Assembly (NCBI GenBank): GCA_964363695.1
Contig: CAYIJI010000026.1
Location: 1 to 16,895 of the forward strand
Direction: 5' to 3'
DNA from: JAMCZZ01 sp964363695
Lineage (GTDB): Bacteria > Patescibacteriota > UBA1384 > XYA2-FULL-43-10 > 1-14-0-10-43-13
Length of the DNA stretch: 16,895 nucleotides
In this document: positions 6,366 to 12,854 of the stretch, piece after piece
How the letters are laid out: each line of letters starts with the position of its first letter
Numbering within the stretch: position 1 is the first letter of the stretch
Translations under genes and position numbers: made by a program
Notes under the pieces: model-generated
What the model was told of the DNA's origin: nothing
The model's input: the letters and a program-made list of their open reading frames with translations, nothing else
Databases searched by the model: none

Positions 6366-7208
6366 CTATCGAACAGGGATGTTGTACCCCACATCTCGGC
6401 CGCCACCATCGTTTACAATGATCGTCACGCCCTTGCCCGAGATCTTTTCGAGTTGATCCCACTTATACTTTTGGATATAGCCGGGGTTCTTGCGGATGGC
6501 CTCACCAATCATATTGATGGTCTTGACATCGCTCTCAGCTGCTACTTTCTTGTTCATGGCGTCCCATATCTTAGGATCAACCTTCACATTTGATAGCTGT
6601 CCGTCGATCAGGTCAAGAGGGACCTTGTTGCGGGTAAAAGTATCGGAGACCATTGCTTTGATCTCTTTGTTCACCCGTTCGTAGTTTGTCATCACCTGAT
6701 CGGCAGTGTAACGCGAAAAGATCTCCCTTGTCTTTCCTCGGATAGTCATCTTGGCGAAGCGCACGTAAACTTCTTCAAGGGTAATTTTGAAAACCCTCTG
6801 ATCGTCAGCTCCTGGTTTCGGAGTGACCTGAGCGAAGATCGAGTCTCTCATTCGTTTTTCGGCAGGCAATTGTGTCTGCATGTAGATGTCGACAACGAGC
6901 GGGATGCGATCCTTGCTCATAATTCGATGGTCTTCGCCATCCTTATCCGACGTCTTAAACTGCTCCTTGATGGTCACCGAAGTAGCTTCAAGCATAACGG
7001 CTCGGTTGCCACGTCCTTCATTGTCGAAATCACCGATGTCCATCTGGCCCATCTCGTAGATCTTCGATTCCCATCCCGTGGGAGTGAGGATCTTGCCAAC
7101 GTAGCCGGGCGGAATGTTGACGATCTTAGCGCAGCTCGTAAGAGATATAACGACTACCACTAAGAGCGCCATGGCCGCGACTGTTCGAAGAATCTGTTTG
7201 ATCTTCAC
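6366..7208 (-). CDS. SPFH/Band 7-domain lipoprotein (prohibitin-like)
   Basis: This 280-residue protein starts with a lipoprotein signal: Lys-rich N-terminus, hydrophobic stretch and lipobox LTSC with Cys26. IPPGYVGKI (32-40), the usual opening of SPFH/Band 7 domains, follows, then a long Arg/Lys/Glu-rich helical region (about 150-230: YTADQVMTNYERVNKEIKAM and on). Such proteins form oligomeric membrane scaffolds. This one would be tethered by a lipid instead of the usual N-terminal membrane helix. The start is GTG, overlapping the TGA of the upstream gene as GTGA, with AGGA just before it. The two genes are therefore translationally coupled. The gene looks G+C-richer than most neighbours, which hints at transfer. 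The specific role is unknown. Confidence 0.85.
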   Translation of the reverse strand: MKIKQILRTVAAMALLVVVVISLTSCAKIVNIPPGYVGKILTPTGWESKIYEMGQMDIGDFDNEGRGNRAVMLEATSVTIKEQFKTSDKDGEDHRIMSKDRIPLVVDIYMQTQLPAEKRMRDSIFAQVTPKPGADDQRVFKITLEEVYVRFAKMTIRGKTREIFSRYTADQVMTNYERVNKEIKAMVSDTFTRNKVPLDLIDGQLSNVKVDPKIWDAMNKKVAAESDVKTINMIGEAIRKNPGYIQKYKWDQLEKISGKGVTIIVNDGGGRDVGYNIPVR

Positions 7209-7546
7209 TTTCCTGTGTCTCCTTTGGTTTCGATTTTCTTACCATCAGCATCAACTTTCAGTGGAAGGTTGTGAGAATCCTCCTCAAGAGTGCTCTTGCG
7301 TTCCTCCACTACGCTGCGATCGATGACCGCTCGCGAGGTTACATTGACCGAGGCCATCTTGATGGCATACCAGCTGAACACAACAATCACGAGAACTAGC
7401 ACCCATCTGCGCGCTGTTCTAACGTCGCGCATCTCACTGTCTGACAGCTCACCGTACTTCACTATCGCCCAGAAAATGACGATAATTACGACGAGTGCAG
7501 GGATGAGCCCCAAAATGGGGCCATGAAGCAATCTTACAAAGTCCAC
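7205..7546 (-). CDS. Small two-helix membrane protein, partner of the SPFH lipoprotein
   Basis: This 113-residue protein has two membrane helices (about 10-30 and 47-66) separated by a short charged loop (KYGELSDSEMRDVRTARR) and a hydrophilic Lys/Glu/Asp-rich C-terminus of about 45 residues. The start is GTG with an excellent AGGAGG six bases upstream. It is the first gene of a two-gene operon, overlaps the SPFH gene by four bases, and has its own promoter at 7615-7644. I recognise no named family. Stoichiometric coupling to the SPFH protein suggests a joint membrane complex, which is inference. Confidence 0.8.
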   Translation of the reverse strand: MDFVRLLHGPILGLIPALVVIIVIFWAIVKYGELSDSEMRDVRTARRWVLVLVIVVFSWYAIKMASVNVTSRAVIDRSVVEERKSTLEEDSHNLPLKVDADGKKIETKGDTGK

Positions 7547-7614
7547 GATTTTCCTCCTACTCTCAGAATGTCAAACGGTTTTGTTTTCGTTCGCACCTCC
7601 TTAGCGAACGCTCT

Positions 7615-7644
7615 ATATTACCACATAATGACTCTTTTTGTAAA
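7615..7644 (-). promoter_or_regulatory. Promoter of the SPFH operon
   Basis: On the minus strand TTTACA (7639-7644), an 18-bp spacer and TAATAT (7615-7620) preceded by TGG form an extended -10 promoter. A leader of about 60 nt follows. It contains a second AGGAGG-GTG that opens a 20-codon frame overlapping the real start codon. Confidence 0.6.
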
Positions 7645-7672
7645 TTTTCCATGTTTCATTTTCCATGTTTCA
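7645..7672. repeat. Tandem 14-bp repeat
   Basis: TTTTCCATGTTTCA occurs twice, perfectly and head-to-tail, just upstream of the SPFH promoter's -35 box. Confidence 0.8.
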
Positions 7673-7698
7673 ATAGCTTGGAAACACCCTGATAATCC

Positions 7699-7714
7699 TA
7701 AGGGGACAGTTCTT
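7699..7714 (+). repeat. Degenerate solo copy of the RAYT-end motif
   Basis: TAAGGGGACAGTTCTT differs from the terminal-repeat core TTAGGGGACGGTTCTC at a few positions and shows the same orientation as the left end. It lies between two divergent genes. Confidence 0.5.
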
Positions 7715-7820
7715 GTTCGACCAACGCTCACCACAAGCTCAAAATTTGCGAGGGGGATTGATTTTGCAATACAATATCAATGTATTTCAAGAAAGGCAGA
7801 TAAAATATATAAGGATCATG

Positions 7821-8276
7821 ATGAATTCAAAATCAATTATCGATCTGATGATTAAAAATGAAGAGGCTTTTTCGCGCTTGTATCATAAATTTGCGGCCAT
7901 TTATCCTGATTCCCAGTTTTGGATCAAGCTATCCAAAGAAGAAACTGTTCATGCGCAGTGGCTTCGAGCTTTGTCGCAAAGTTGCGATACGCGTGTACTT
8001 GAAGTGAGTTCATTAACATTGTCTCAGATCAAAAATATGCTAAAAACCATAGAAGAGGAAATTAATTCAAAGAAAGATGTGTCTTTAGAGGGGGCGCTCA
8101 AAAAGACCCTTCATTTTGAAAATAGTTTTATTGAACATAGTTATTTTGATATTTTTTCCGACAGTTCTCCTTCGGCGCATAAAGTGATGGAAAATTTAAA
8201 AAACGAAACCTTGCATCACATCGAGAGAGTAGAAAAGTATTTAGATAAACAAAAAAGTGATGAACGCAAGGTTTGA
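7821..8276 (+). CDS. Ferritin-like di-iron protein (rubrerythrin-type four-helix bundle)
   Basis: This 151-residue all-helical protein has a spacing of acidic and His residues that suits a di-iron centre. Glu15 lies in NEEAFSRLY, E41xxH44 in EETVHAQW, Glu100 in HFENSFIEHS, and E129xxH132 in NETLHHIERV. Rubrerythrin-like proteins detoxify peroxide or handle iron. There is no C-terminal rubredoxin domain, so electrons would come from another partner. The frame is open upstream to 7713, but that part overlaps the RAYT-type repeat region. AAGGA five bases before the second of two adjacent ATGs supports 7821. The 29-nt hairpin repeat follows directly after the stop. Confidence 0.75.
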   Translation: MNSKSIIDLMIKNEEAFSRLYHKFAAIYPDSQFWIKLSKEETVHAQWLRALSQSCDTRVLEVSSLTLSQIKNMLKTIEEEINSKKDVSLEGALKKTLHFENSFIEHSYFDIFSDSSPSAHKVMENLKNETLHHIERVEKYLDKQKSDERKV

Positions 8277-8283
8277 TTGACCA

Positions 8284-8312
8284 CAAAATGTACACCTACG
8301 AGGTGTACATTG
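8284..8312. repeat. Dispersed hairpin repeat, copy 2
   Basis: It is identical over 29 bases to 3868-3896 and again lies within 10 bp after a plus-strand stop codon. A TTTTA stretch follows six bases later, so it may serve as a transcript end. Confidence 0.75.
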
Positions 8313-8350
8313 AGGTTTTACTGTTTTTAATTCTCATCTTCCGATGCATA

Positions 8351-8392
8351 TAAAAAGAAAGGGAGCTTGGCTGAAATGATAGCCGTGCTCCC
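8351..8392 (-). terminator. Terminator of the Arg/Tyr-rich protein gene
   Basis: The stem GGGAGCTTGGCT / AGCCGTGCTCCC (10 of 12 paired) is followed on the minus strand by CTTTCTTTTTA. The central GGCTGAAATGATAGCC recurs at 10108-10123. Confidence 0.8.
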
Positions 8393-8429
8393 AAGGATTG
8401 TCGAGGTGTATTATCACCTCATGATAGGA

Positions 8430-8891
8430 CTATCTTCGCCAGCGGCCGGAATGGCCGTAACCGCGCGGGGAGTCGCCACCACAGCTATTGCTGTTTGAAT
8501 AGCCGTAGCGCGGTCGAGACTCGCAGCTCGAGCGAGAGTACGACCGGGAGCGGGGACGCTCATCGTACCGATATTCGCGATACGATTCACGTTCCGAACA
8601 GCGAGGCTGTTCGCGGTACCGGTAAGAACGGTTATTACCACGGTAATCGTCATCGCGGTAATAACGACGGTTATCGTCATAGTCGTCGCGGCGATCGTAG
8701 CGGTCATAGTACTGGCCGCGATCACCGTGCTGGTCAACCCTGCTGTCAGCGTAGACGGCTGCGCCAGTCAACACTACAGCTGCCACAATCAACGCGTTAC
8801 GCGTGTTGCGGCGGCCTTCTTCGCTTGCCCATGCAGTTCCGGTAAGACCGGAAAGAGTGAAACAGAGAAAAACGACCAACAGTGTTCGCAA
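8430..8891 (-). CDS. Exported Arg/Tyr/Asp-rich low-complexity protein
   Basis: This 153-residue protein has a signal peptide (MRTLLVVFLCFTLSGLTGTA, cleavage expected near AWAS) and a short hydrophobic stretch (about 33-48). About 100 residues follow that are dominated by Arg, Tyr, Asp and Ser (YYDRYDRRDDYDDNRRYYRD and similar), with three well-spaced Cys. The extreme composition suggests a disordered, possibly polymer- or wall-binding surface protein, but no family is recognised. The start is TTG, with an AAAGGAGG ribosome site nine bases upstream, and no ATG is better placed. The gene is G+C-rich against an AT-rich background. Another long open frame overlaps it on the same strand. The signal peptide, ribosome site and terminator favour this frame. 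Confidence 0.7.
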   Translation of the reverse strand: MRTLLVVFLCFTLSGLTGTAWASEEGRRNTRNALIVAAVVLTGAAVYADSRVDQHGDRGQYYDRYDRRDDYDDNRRYYRDDDYRGNNRSYRYREQPRCSERESYREYRYDERPRSRSYSRSSCESRPRYGYSNSNSCGGDSPRGYGHSGRWRR

Positions 8892-8926
8892 CTTTTTTTA
8901 CCTCCTTTCCTCTATTAGTAATAGTA

Positions 8927-8955
8927 ATTATTCTATATTGCTTGACTTTTGTCAA
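8927..8955 (-). promoter_or_regulatory. Promoter of the Arg/Tyr-rich protein gene
   Basis: TTGACA (8950-8955), a 17-bp spacer and AATAAT (8927-8932) lie on the minus strand. The -35 box is part of the palindrome CTTGAC-TTTT-GTCAAG (8941-8956), which could also be a repressor site. Confidence 0.6.
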
Positions 8956-8987
8956 GATCTATGAGGGGGCTTAATTAGACTGGAGAG

Positions 8988-9016
8988 TTTACAAGCGTGG
9001 AAAAACGTTGTATAAA
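8988..9016 (+). promoter_or_regulatory. Promoter of purC
   Basis: TTTACA (8988-8993), 17 bp, then TATAAA (9011-9016) lie 35 bp before the purC start. It is divergent from the promoter at 8927-8955. Confidence 0.65.
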
Positions 9017-9051
9017 AGTTGCAGGCGCTTAATGCGTACTTTATGTAAAGG

Positions 9052-10014
9052 ATGGTGAGTGTTTTGATTGTTATAGAAACGAACATCCCAGGTTTAATAA
9101 AGACCTCGGGCAAGGTTCGGGACAGGTATGATCTGGGCGATTTATTGCTTATGGTCGCCACGGATCGTTTGTCGGCATTTGACGTCGTGTTGCCAACGGG
9201 CATCCCCGACAAGGGCAAGGTACTGACGCAAATGTCCCGGTTCTGGTTCGATATGACGGGAGATATCATCCAGAACCACTTCGTCGCGGATGATCTCGGT
9301 TCAATTATGGATGCGTTGGATAAAGCCGGCGTCGAAGATCCAGCACAATATGGACGAATGCTTGATGGCCGTTCCATGTTGTGCAGGAAGGGCGTTCCAA
9401 CGCCGATCGAAGCGATAGTTCGCGGCTACTTGGCTGGTTCAGCTTGGAAGGAGTACAAAGAACTTCAAGAAGCAGATCCATATGCCGTCTCGATCAATCT
9501 TCATGGTATGATACTGCCGCCAGATATGATGGAATGGCAGGAACTTCCTCGTCCGTTCTTCACTCCATCGACCAAGGCTGACATTGGGCAGCATGATGAA
9601 AACATTAGCGCGGAAGAGGCGAGAGAACTTGCCGGCTACATCGACGGCGTCGGGATTGAATACTTCTCCTTGAGGTTGTATCAGTGGGCGAGAGAGTACG
9701 CTCAGGCGCGCGGGATCATTATTACCGACACGAAGTTCGAGCTTTTCCGTCTTCCTGACGGTTCGCTGATGCTCGGCGATGAGGTCTTGACTCCCGATTC
9801 GAGCCGTTTCAATCCGCTCGATCTTTACGAACCGGGTGAGAGCCAGCCGAGCTTCGACAAGCAGTTCGTGCGGGACTACCTGCAATATTTATGCGATATG
9901 GGAGAATGGGATAAGACCTATCCTGCCCCGGAGCTTCCGGCTGAGATCGTCGAGAAGACGGCGGAGAAGTATCGCGAAGCATACCGGCGAATTACCGGTT
10001 GTGAACTCACTTGA
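9052..10014 (+). CDS. purC: SAICAR synthetase (phosphoribosylaminoimidazole-succinocarboxamide synthase)
   Basis: This enzyme joins aspartate to CAIR using ATP, giving SAICAR in de novo purine synthesis. The 320-residue sequence carries the full set of family blocks: SGKVRDRYDLGD near the N-terminus (ATP loop), ATDRLSAFDVVLPTGIPDKG, EAIVRGYLAGSAWKEY, DTKFELF and GDEVLTPDSSRF. The length fits the longer yeast/plant-like type. The ATG at 9052 directly abuts AAAGG, so a start at GTG 9055 or TTG 9064 is also possible. The family homology begins only at IETNIPG. No other purine gene is in the window, so it is a single-gene unit between its own promoter and a strong terminator. It is visibly G+C-richer than its neighbours, consistent with acquisition. 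Confidence 0.97.
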   Translation: MVSVLIVIETNIPGLIKTSGKVRDRYDLGDLLLMVATDRLSAFDVVLPTGIPDKGKVLTQMSRFWFDMTGDIIQNHFVADDLGSIMDALDKAGVEDPAQYGRMLDGRSMLCRKGVPTPIEAIVRGYLAGSAWKEYKELQEADPYAVSINLHGMILPPDMMEWQELPRPFFTPSTKADIGQHDENISAEEARELAGYIDGVGIEYFSLRLYQWAREYAQARGIIITDTKFELFRLPDGSLMLGDEVLTPDSSRFNPLDLYEPGESQPSFDKQFVRDYLQYLCDMGEWDKTYPAPELPAEIVEKTAEKYREAYRRITGCELT

Positions 10015-10037
10015 GGGTAGTCCCCTCATGAAATCAA

Positions 10038-10070
10038 AGCGGCGCCCGAGCGATTCGGGCGCCGCTTCTC
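10038..10070 (+). terminator. Terminator of purC
   Basis: A perfect 12-bp G+C-rich stem AGCGGCGCCCGA / TCGGGCGCCGCT with a 5-base loop is followed by TCTCTCT, 24 bp past the purC stop. Confidence 0.85.
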
Positions 10071-10104
10071 TCTAAAATATTTATTATTTTTATGAAATGG
10101 AAAA

Positions 10105-10127
10105 GCCGGCTGAAATGATAGCCGGCT
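10105..10127. repeat. Dispersed hairpin containing GGCTGAAATGATAGCC, copy 2
   Basis: The hairpin GCCGGCT-GAAATGAT-AGCCGGC shares 16 identical bases (10108-10123) and the trailing CTCCC with the terminator at 8351-8392. It is followed on the minus strand by TTTT, but no minus-strand gene ends here. It looks like a mobile or recruited hairpin, or a back-stop terminator facing purC. Confidence 0.6.
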
Positions 10128-10179
10128 CCCGGAGAGTTGCCCCGACTAAAGAAACCTGTTCAGCTACGAACCCTTCGGG

Positions 10180-10207
10180 TTGACTTGGGCGAGTCAGTTA
10201 ATATATA
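10180..10207 (+). promoter_or_regulatory. Candidate promoter of the hydrolase-Nudix operon
   Basis: TTGACT (10180-10185), a 16-bp spacer and TATATA (10202-10207) lie about 85 bp before the start codon. A hairpin AACCC-TTC-GGGTT directly precedes the -35 box. A second -10-like TATACT lies at 10229-10234. Confidence 0.45.
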
Positions 10208-10292
10208 TCAGGTTCATAAATATCCATCTATACTATTGATGAACAAGGCTTGGGGAATGTATGATAAGTTTGAAGGTAAATCAAGGAGAAAA

Positions 10293-10934
10293 ATGAAAAT
10301 TACAAAATATCCTCAATCGGCAATTTTAATTGAAAATTACAAAAATAAAAGAATCTTAATTGATCCAGGGAGTTATTGCTATAACGAAAGTTTTAAACCG
10401 AAAAGTTGGGGCAAGATTGATATTCTATTATTTACTCATATTCATGGCGATCATTTTATGCCGGAAGTTGCCAAAGTATTGAAAGAAATAAATCCGAATA
10501 TTTTTATTGCTTCCAATTCGGAAGTGAAAGCAGAATTGGATAAGGAAAATATTGAATGCAAAATATTGCAGCCGGGCGAATCCACTGAGATTGACGACAT
10601 AAAAATAGAAGGAATTAAATCTGTTCATGGTGACTTACCAAATGGCAAACCAAAGCCGGATGTGATCGGCTTTTTGATCGACGATAAATTTTATCATCCC
10701 GGCGACACTATTTATCTGCAAGAAAAGCCTTATGCCGACATTGTTTTTGTGCCGATTTGTGGCGTTGTGGTCATGAATGTGGAAGAGGCAGTCCGATTCA
10801 TCGAAGAAATTAATCCGAAAGTTGCTATTCCAATTCACTTTGACAATCCAAATTATCCTGTAAATGTAGATGATTTTGCCAGTAAGGTTCCAATCGCCAG
10901 AGTATTAAAAAACGGCGAAAGCCTGGAACTATAA
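10293..10934 (+). CDS. Metallo-beta-lactamase-fold hydrolase (UlaG/UPF0173-like)
   Basis: This 213-residue cytoplasmic metal-dependent hydrolase has ILIDPG (21-26), the metal motif H49-I-H51-G-D53-H54, His112 in SVHGD, Asp138 in HPGDT and His182 in IPIHFD. Together these are the complete two-metal ligand set of the fold. The small size and PGDT/IPIHFD wording fit the UlaG-like branch (L-ascorbate-6-phosphate lactonase and relatives). The substrate cannot be told. The frame is open upstream to 10137, but CAAGGAG with correct spacing and the first beta strand support 10293. Its stop overlaps the next start (TAATG), so it is translationally coupled to the Nudix gene. Confidence 0.88.
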   Translation: MKITKYPQSAILIENYKNKRILIDPGSYCYNESFKPKSWGKIDILLFTHIHGDHFMPEVAKVLKEINPNIFIASNSEVKAELDKENIECKILQPGESTEIDDIKIEGIKSVHGDLPNGKPKPDVIGFLIDDKFYHPGDTIYLQEKPYADIVFVPICGVVVMNVEEAVRFIEEINPKVAIPIHFDNPNYPVNVDDFASKVPIARVLKNGESLEL

Positions 10935-11413
10935 TGTATGAAATATTGGAAAATTTTGCCAAGAAATTGCCAAAATTTCCTGATGGAAGAATTGACTACC
11001 GAAACTCAGATGAAGCGGCTGTCTTGAGCATTTTTGTGATGTTTCGGGGGGAGTTTCTTTTGCTCAAAAGAAGCGACAGAGTAGGGAACTACCGAGGTCG
11101 ATGGAATGTTGTGGCCGGTTATTTTGACGAATTAAAAAGTGTAGGAGAGAAGGCGCTCGAAGAATTAGAAGAAGAAACAGGAGTAAACGCTGATCAGGTT
11201 TCAAAATTAAAAGCGTTCCCCTATTTTAAATTAGTAGATGAAGAGATCGATAGAATATTTTATGTATTCCCCATTCTCGTTCTGCTTAATGAAAAACCGG
11301 ATGTAAAATTGGACTGGGAGCATACGGAATTCAAGTGGATTGATCCAAAAGAGTTGAAAAAATTTGATGTTGTTTATGGATTACAAGACGTGCTCGATAG
11401 TTTTAAGTCGTAA
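10934..11413 (+). CDS. Nudix hydrolase
   Basis: This 159-residue protein hydrolyses, by family, a nucleoside diphosphate linked to another group. GRWNVVAG leads into the Nudix box (62-84), which ends EELEEETGV and keeps the catalytic and metal-binding Glu77, Glu80 and Glu81. Two consensus positions differ: Glu is replaced by Lys68, and the usual Arg before the catalytic Glu is Glu76. LLLKRSDRVGNYRG (42-55) is typical of the strand before the box. It overlaps the metallo-hydrolase gene by one base, so both are probably made together, perhaps for house-cleaning of related metabolites. Confidence 0.9.
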   Translation: MYEILENFAKKLPKFPDGRIDYRNSDEAAVLSIFVMFRGEFLLLKRSDRVGNYRGRWNVVAGYFDELKSVGEKALEELEEETGVNADQVSKLKAFPYFKLVDEEIDRIFYVFPILVLLNEKPDVKLDWEHTEFKWIDPKELKKFDVVYGLQDVLDSFKS

Positions 11414-11514
11414 AATTATTTAAACAGCGAATTTTCCAAAAAGTATATCCTCTTGAAAACGTATAAAAAAACTACGACCGTTGAAAAAGTATACGCATTA
11501 TTATTTCACCTGGC

Positions 11515-11549
11515 TAAAAATGCAAAACATCACGCGGGGATGCGTGATG
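11515..11549 (-). terminator. Terminator of the small zinc-ribbon-like gene
   Basis: The stem CATCACGC / GCGTGATG (11528-11535 with 11542-11549) is followed on the minus strand by TTTTGCATTTTT. It lies about 25 bp past the stop at 11576. Confidence 0.7.
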
Positions 11550-11575
11550 TATATGTTTGCTGTTAGCTGAGGATG

Positions 11576-11962
11576 CTAAGCGGCGTTTATTTGGATTCCA
11601 GTATCTACTGGAAGATGCCATGTTCCCGGTAAGTCGTCCATGTCCCCCACTTGACTATCAAACTCTTGGTTGTACGGGGTCTCTTTTCGCGGATGGGGAA
11701 GAAGCTTGGGGCTGAATGATCTTAAGCCTTCGACTGTAAGCATTAGGCCACTGTTTATAGGTTTGCCGTTACCCTCTTCTGCTTCTTGCTCAGTAACGAC
11801 AAACAATGTTCGACAACAAGGGCATATCCCAATATCGCCAAGCTCGTTTATCAATGTCCAATCTTCTCGGAGACAGATTGGTGGCAAGTAGCCACAGCTG
11901 GGGCAACCGTACTTCAGATAATCACCGACGCTTATGGCGATTGTGTTATCGGCATAAATCAT
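11576..11962 (-). CDS. Small protein with four-cysteine zinc-ribbon-like motif
   Basis: This protein of about 128 residues has a CPSCG pair followed about 27 residues later by CPCC, a pattern expected for a zinc ribbon. A further Cys lies between them, and the Pro-rich C-terminus has no other recognisable domain. I do not recognise the family. Two starts compete. The ATG at 11962 has GGGAGG eight bases upstream and is chosen. The ATG at 11989 lies nine bases after a perfect -10 box with no ribosome site, and would add nine residues as a nearly leaderless product. It is a single-gene unit with its own promoter and terminator. Confidence 0.65.
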   Translation of the reverse strand: MIYADNTIAISVGDYLKYGCPSCGYLPPICLREDWTLINELGDIGICPCCRTLFVVTEQEAEEGNGKPINSGLMLTVEGLRSFSPKLLPHPRKETPYNQEFDSQVGDMDDLPGTWHLPVDTGIQINAA

Positions 11963-11998
11963 ATTATTACTATCCTCCCAAGGGTACATTCGGGCTTC

Positions 11999-12027
11999 AT
12001 TATAATGTAAAATGACTTTTTGGTCAA
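11999..12027 (-). promoter_or_regulatory. Consensus promoter of the zinc-ribbon-like gene
   Basis: On the minus strand TTGACC (12022-12027), exactly 17 bp, then a perfect TATAAT (11999-12004). It is one of the two strongest sigma-70-type promoters in the window. Confidence 0.8.
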
Positions 12028-12054
12028 CATTCGAACTTGCTTGTGCCCCCGTAT

Positions 12055-12093
12055 CGTCATTCTGAATCCGATTTTAGATCGAAGAATCTGAAA
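12055..12093. repeat. REP-like fragment CGTCATTCTGAA ... GAAGAATCTG
   Basis: The two ends resemble, from memory, a widespread palindromic repeat of the form GTCATTCTGA...GAAGAATCT, here with a divergent middle. The rest of the stretch 12094-12150 shows nothing recognisable. Confidence 0.35.
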
Positions 12094-12150
12094 CTTTTTC
12101 ACTTAGAGCTTGTCTGATAATTGCATCTAAATACAAAATAGCCGCAACAG

Positions 12151-12183
12151 AAAAAAGTCCTCTCAATATGATCGGACTTTTTT
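12151..12183 (-). terminator. Bidirectional terminator after the KGG gene cluster
   Basis: AAAAAAGTCC (12151-12160) pairs perfectly with GGACTTTTTT (12174-12183) around a 13-base loop. On the minus strand it follows the last KGG gene by about 107 bp. Confidence 0.7.
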
Positions 12184-12289
12184 CATATCAACCTTTTTTT
12201 GATTTTTAATATATTATTTTACTAAGAAGAGCACTTCTTGGTTGGTTTTGTTTTTTGTTTTATATAAGCTTTTAATCAATGACCATTTC

Positions 12290-12505
12290 CTATCTCATTC
12301 TTCCTTTTCTTCCGCCCATACTCTCGTCGCCTTCCATTTCCTTCGCTTCCTCTATAAGCTCCCTGACTCTTTGCCCGCCTTTATGGCCGATTTCCGAATA
12401 AAATCCCCTTCCATATCGCTGGCTCGTTGTTCGGCCGCCTTTGTGCCCGCCTTTTCTTCCGGCTTCTTGTACGGTCATTTGTCCTTTTTCTCCTTGCATT
12501 TGCAT
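12290..12505 (-). CDS. KGG/group 1 LEA-like stress protein, copy 3
   Basis: This 71-residue, very hydrophilic protein opens MQMQGEKGQMTVQEAGRKGG. It then has KGGRTTSQRYGRGFYSEIGH and KGGQRVRELI, the motif of plant Em proteins and Bacillus GsiB (KGG repeat). Such proteins are thought to protect cells in dehydration or other stress. This copy has diverged most (RGFYSEIGHKGG where its sisters have PEFYHEIGTKGG). The ATG at 12505 has GAGG eight bases upstream. A GTG three codons earlier overlaps that site and is less likely. It is last of three tandem relatives, 42 bp after the middle one. Confidence 0.85.
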   Translation of the reverse strand: MQMQGEKGQMTVQEAGRKGGHKGGRTTSQRYGRGFYSEIGHKGGQRVRELIEEAKEMEGDESMGGRKGRMR

Positions 12506-12547
12506 TTTAATCACCTCGTTTCTATCTCGCTATTTGCAAGAGAATTA

Positions 12548-12808
12548 TTATTCTTCCTCTTCGGAATTGCTTCTTTTGTGTCCTTTACCCATTTCCTCGG
12601 ATTCCTCCGCTTTTCTAATGAGTTCACGCACCCTATGCCCTCCCTTTGTTCCAATTTCATGGTAAAACTCCGGTCCATGCTCTTCTCTAGTTGTTTCTCC
12701 TCCTTTTTTCCCTATCTCATGATAGAATTCCGGTCCATATTCTCGTTTCGTTGTTTCACCTCCTTTTCTCCCTGCTTCTCGGACCGGCATTTGTCCTTTT
12801 TCTGCCAT
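12548..12808 (-). CDS. KGG/group 1 LEA-like stress protein, copy 2 (two repeats)
   Basis: This 86-residue protein has two consecutive 20-residue units, KGGETTKREYGPEFYHEIGK (15-34) and KGGETTREEHGPEFYHEIGT (35-54), then KGGHRVRELI and an acidic tail ending in four Glu. Sister copies have only one unit, so an internal tandem duplication has occurred. It is visible at DNA level around 12655-12775. GAGG lies nine bases before the ATG at 12808. The ATG five codons earlier lies in the ribosome site itself and is unlikely. Confidence 0.87.
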   Translation of the reverse strand: MAEKGQMPVREAGRKGGETTKREYGPEFYHEIGKKGGETTREEHGPEFYHEIGTKGGHRVRELIRKAEESEEMGKGHKRSNSEEEE

Positions 12809-12854
12809 TCTCTTCCACCTCATTTCAAAATTAATATCGTATCAGGGTTTAAAA

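Noticed and set aside
7523..7855. Plus-strand frame of 110 codons
   Set aside because: It crosses the SPFH promoter, the tandem 14-mers and the RAYT-type repeat and overlaps the start of the ferritin-like gene in another frame.
8414..8737. Minus-strand frame rich in Thr, Ala, Ile and Val
   Set aside because: It is a shifted reading of the repetitive Arg/Tyr-rich gene and has no ribosome site or signal sequence.
10137..10292. N-terminal extension of the metallo-hydrolase
   Set aside because: It has no ribosome site at the upstream ATG and overlaps the promoter and hairpin. The fold starts at 10293.
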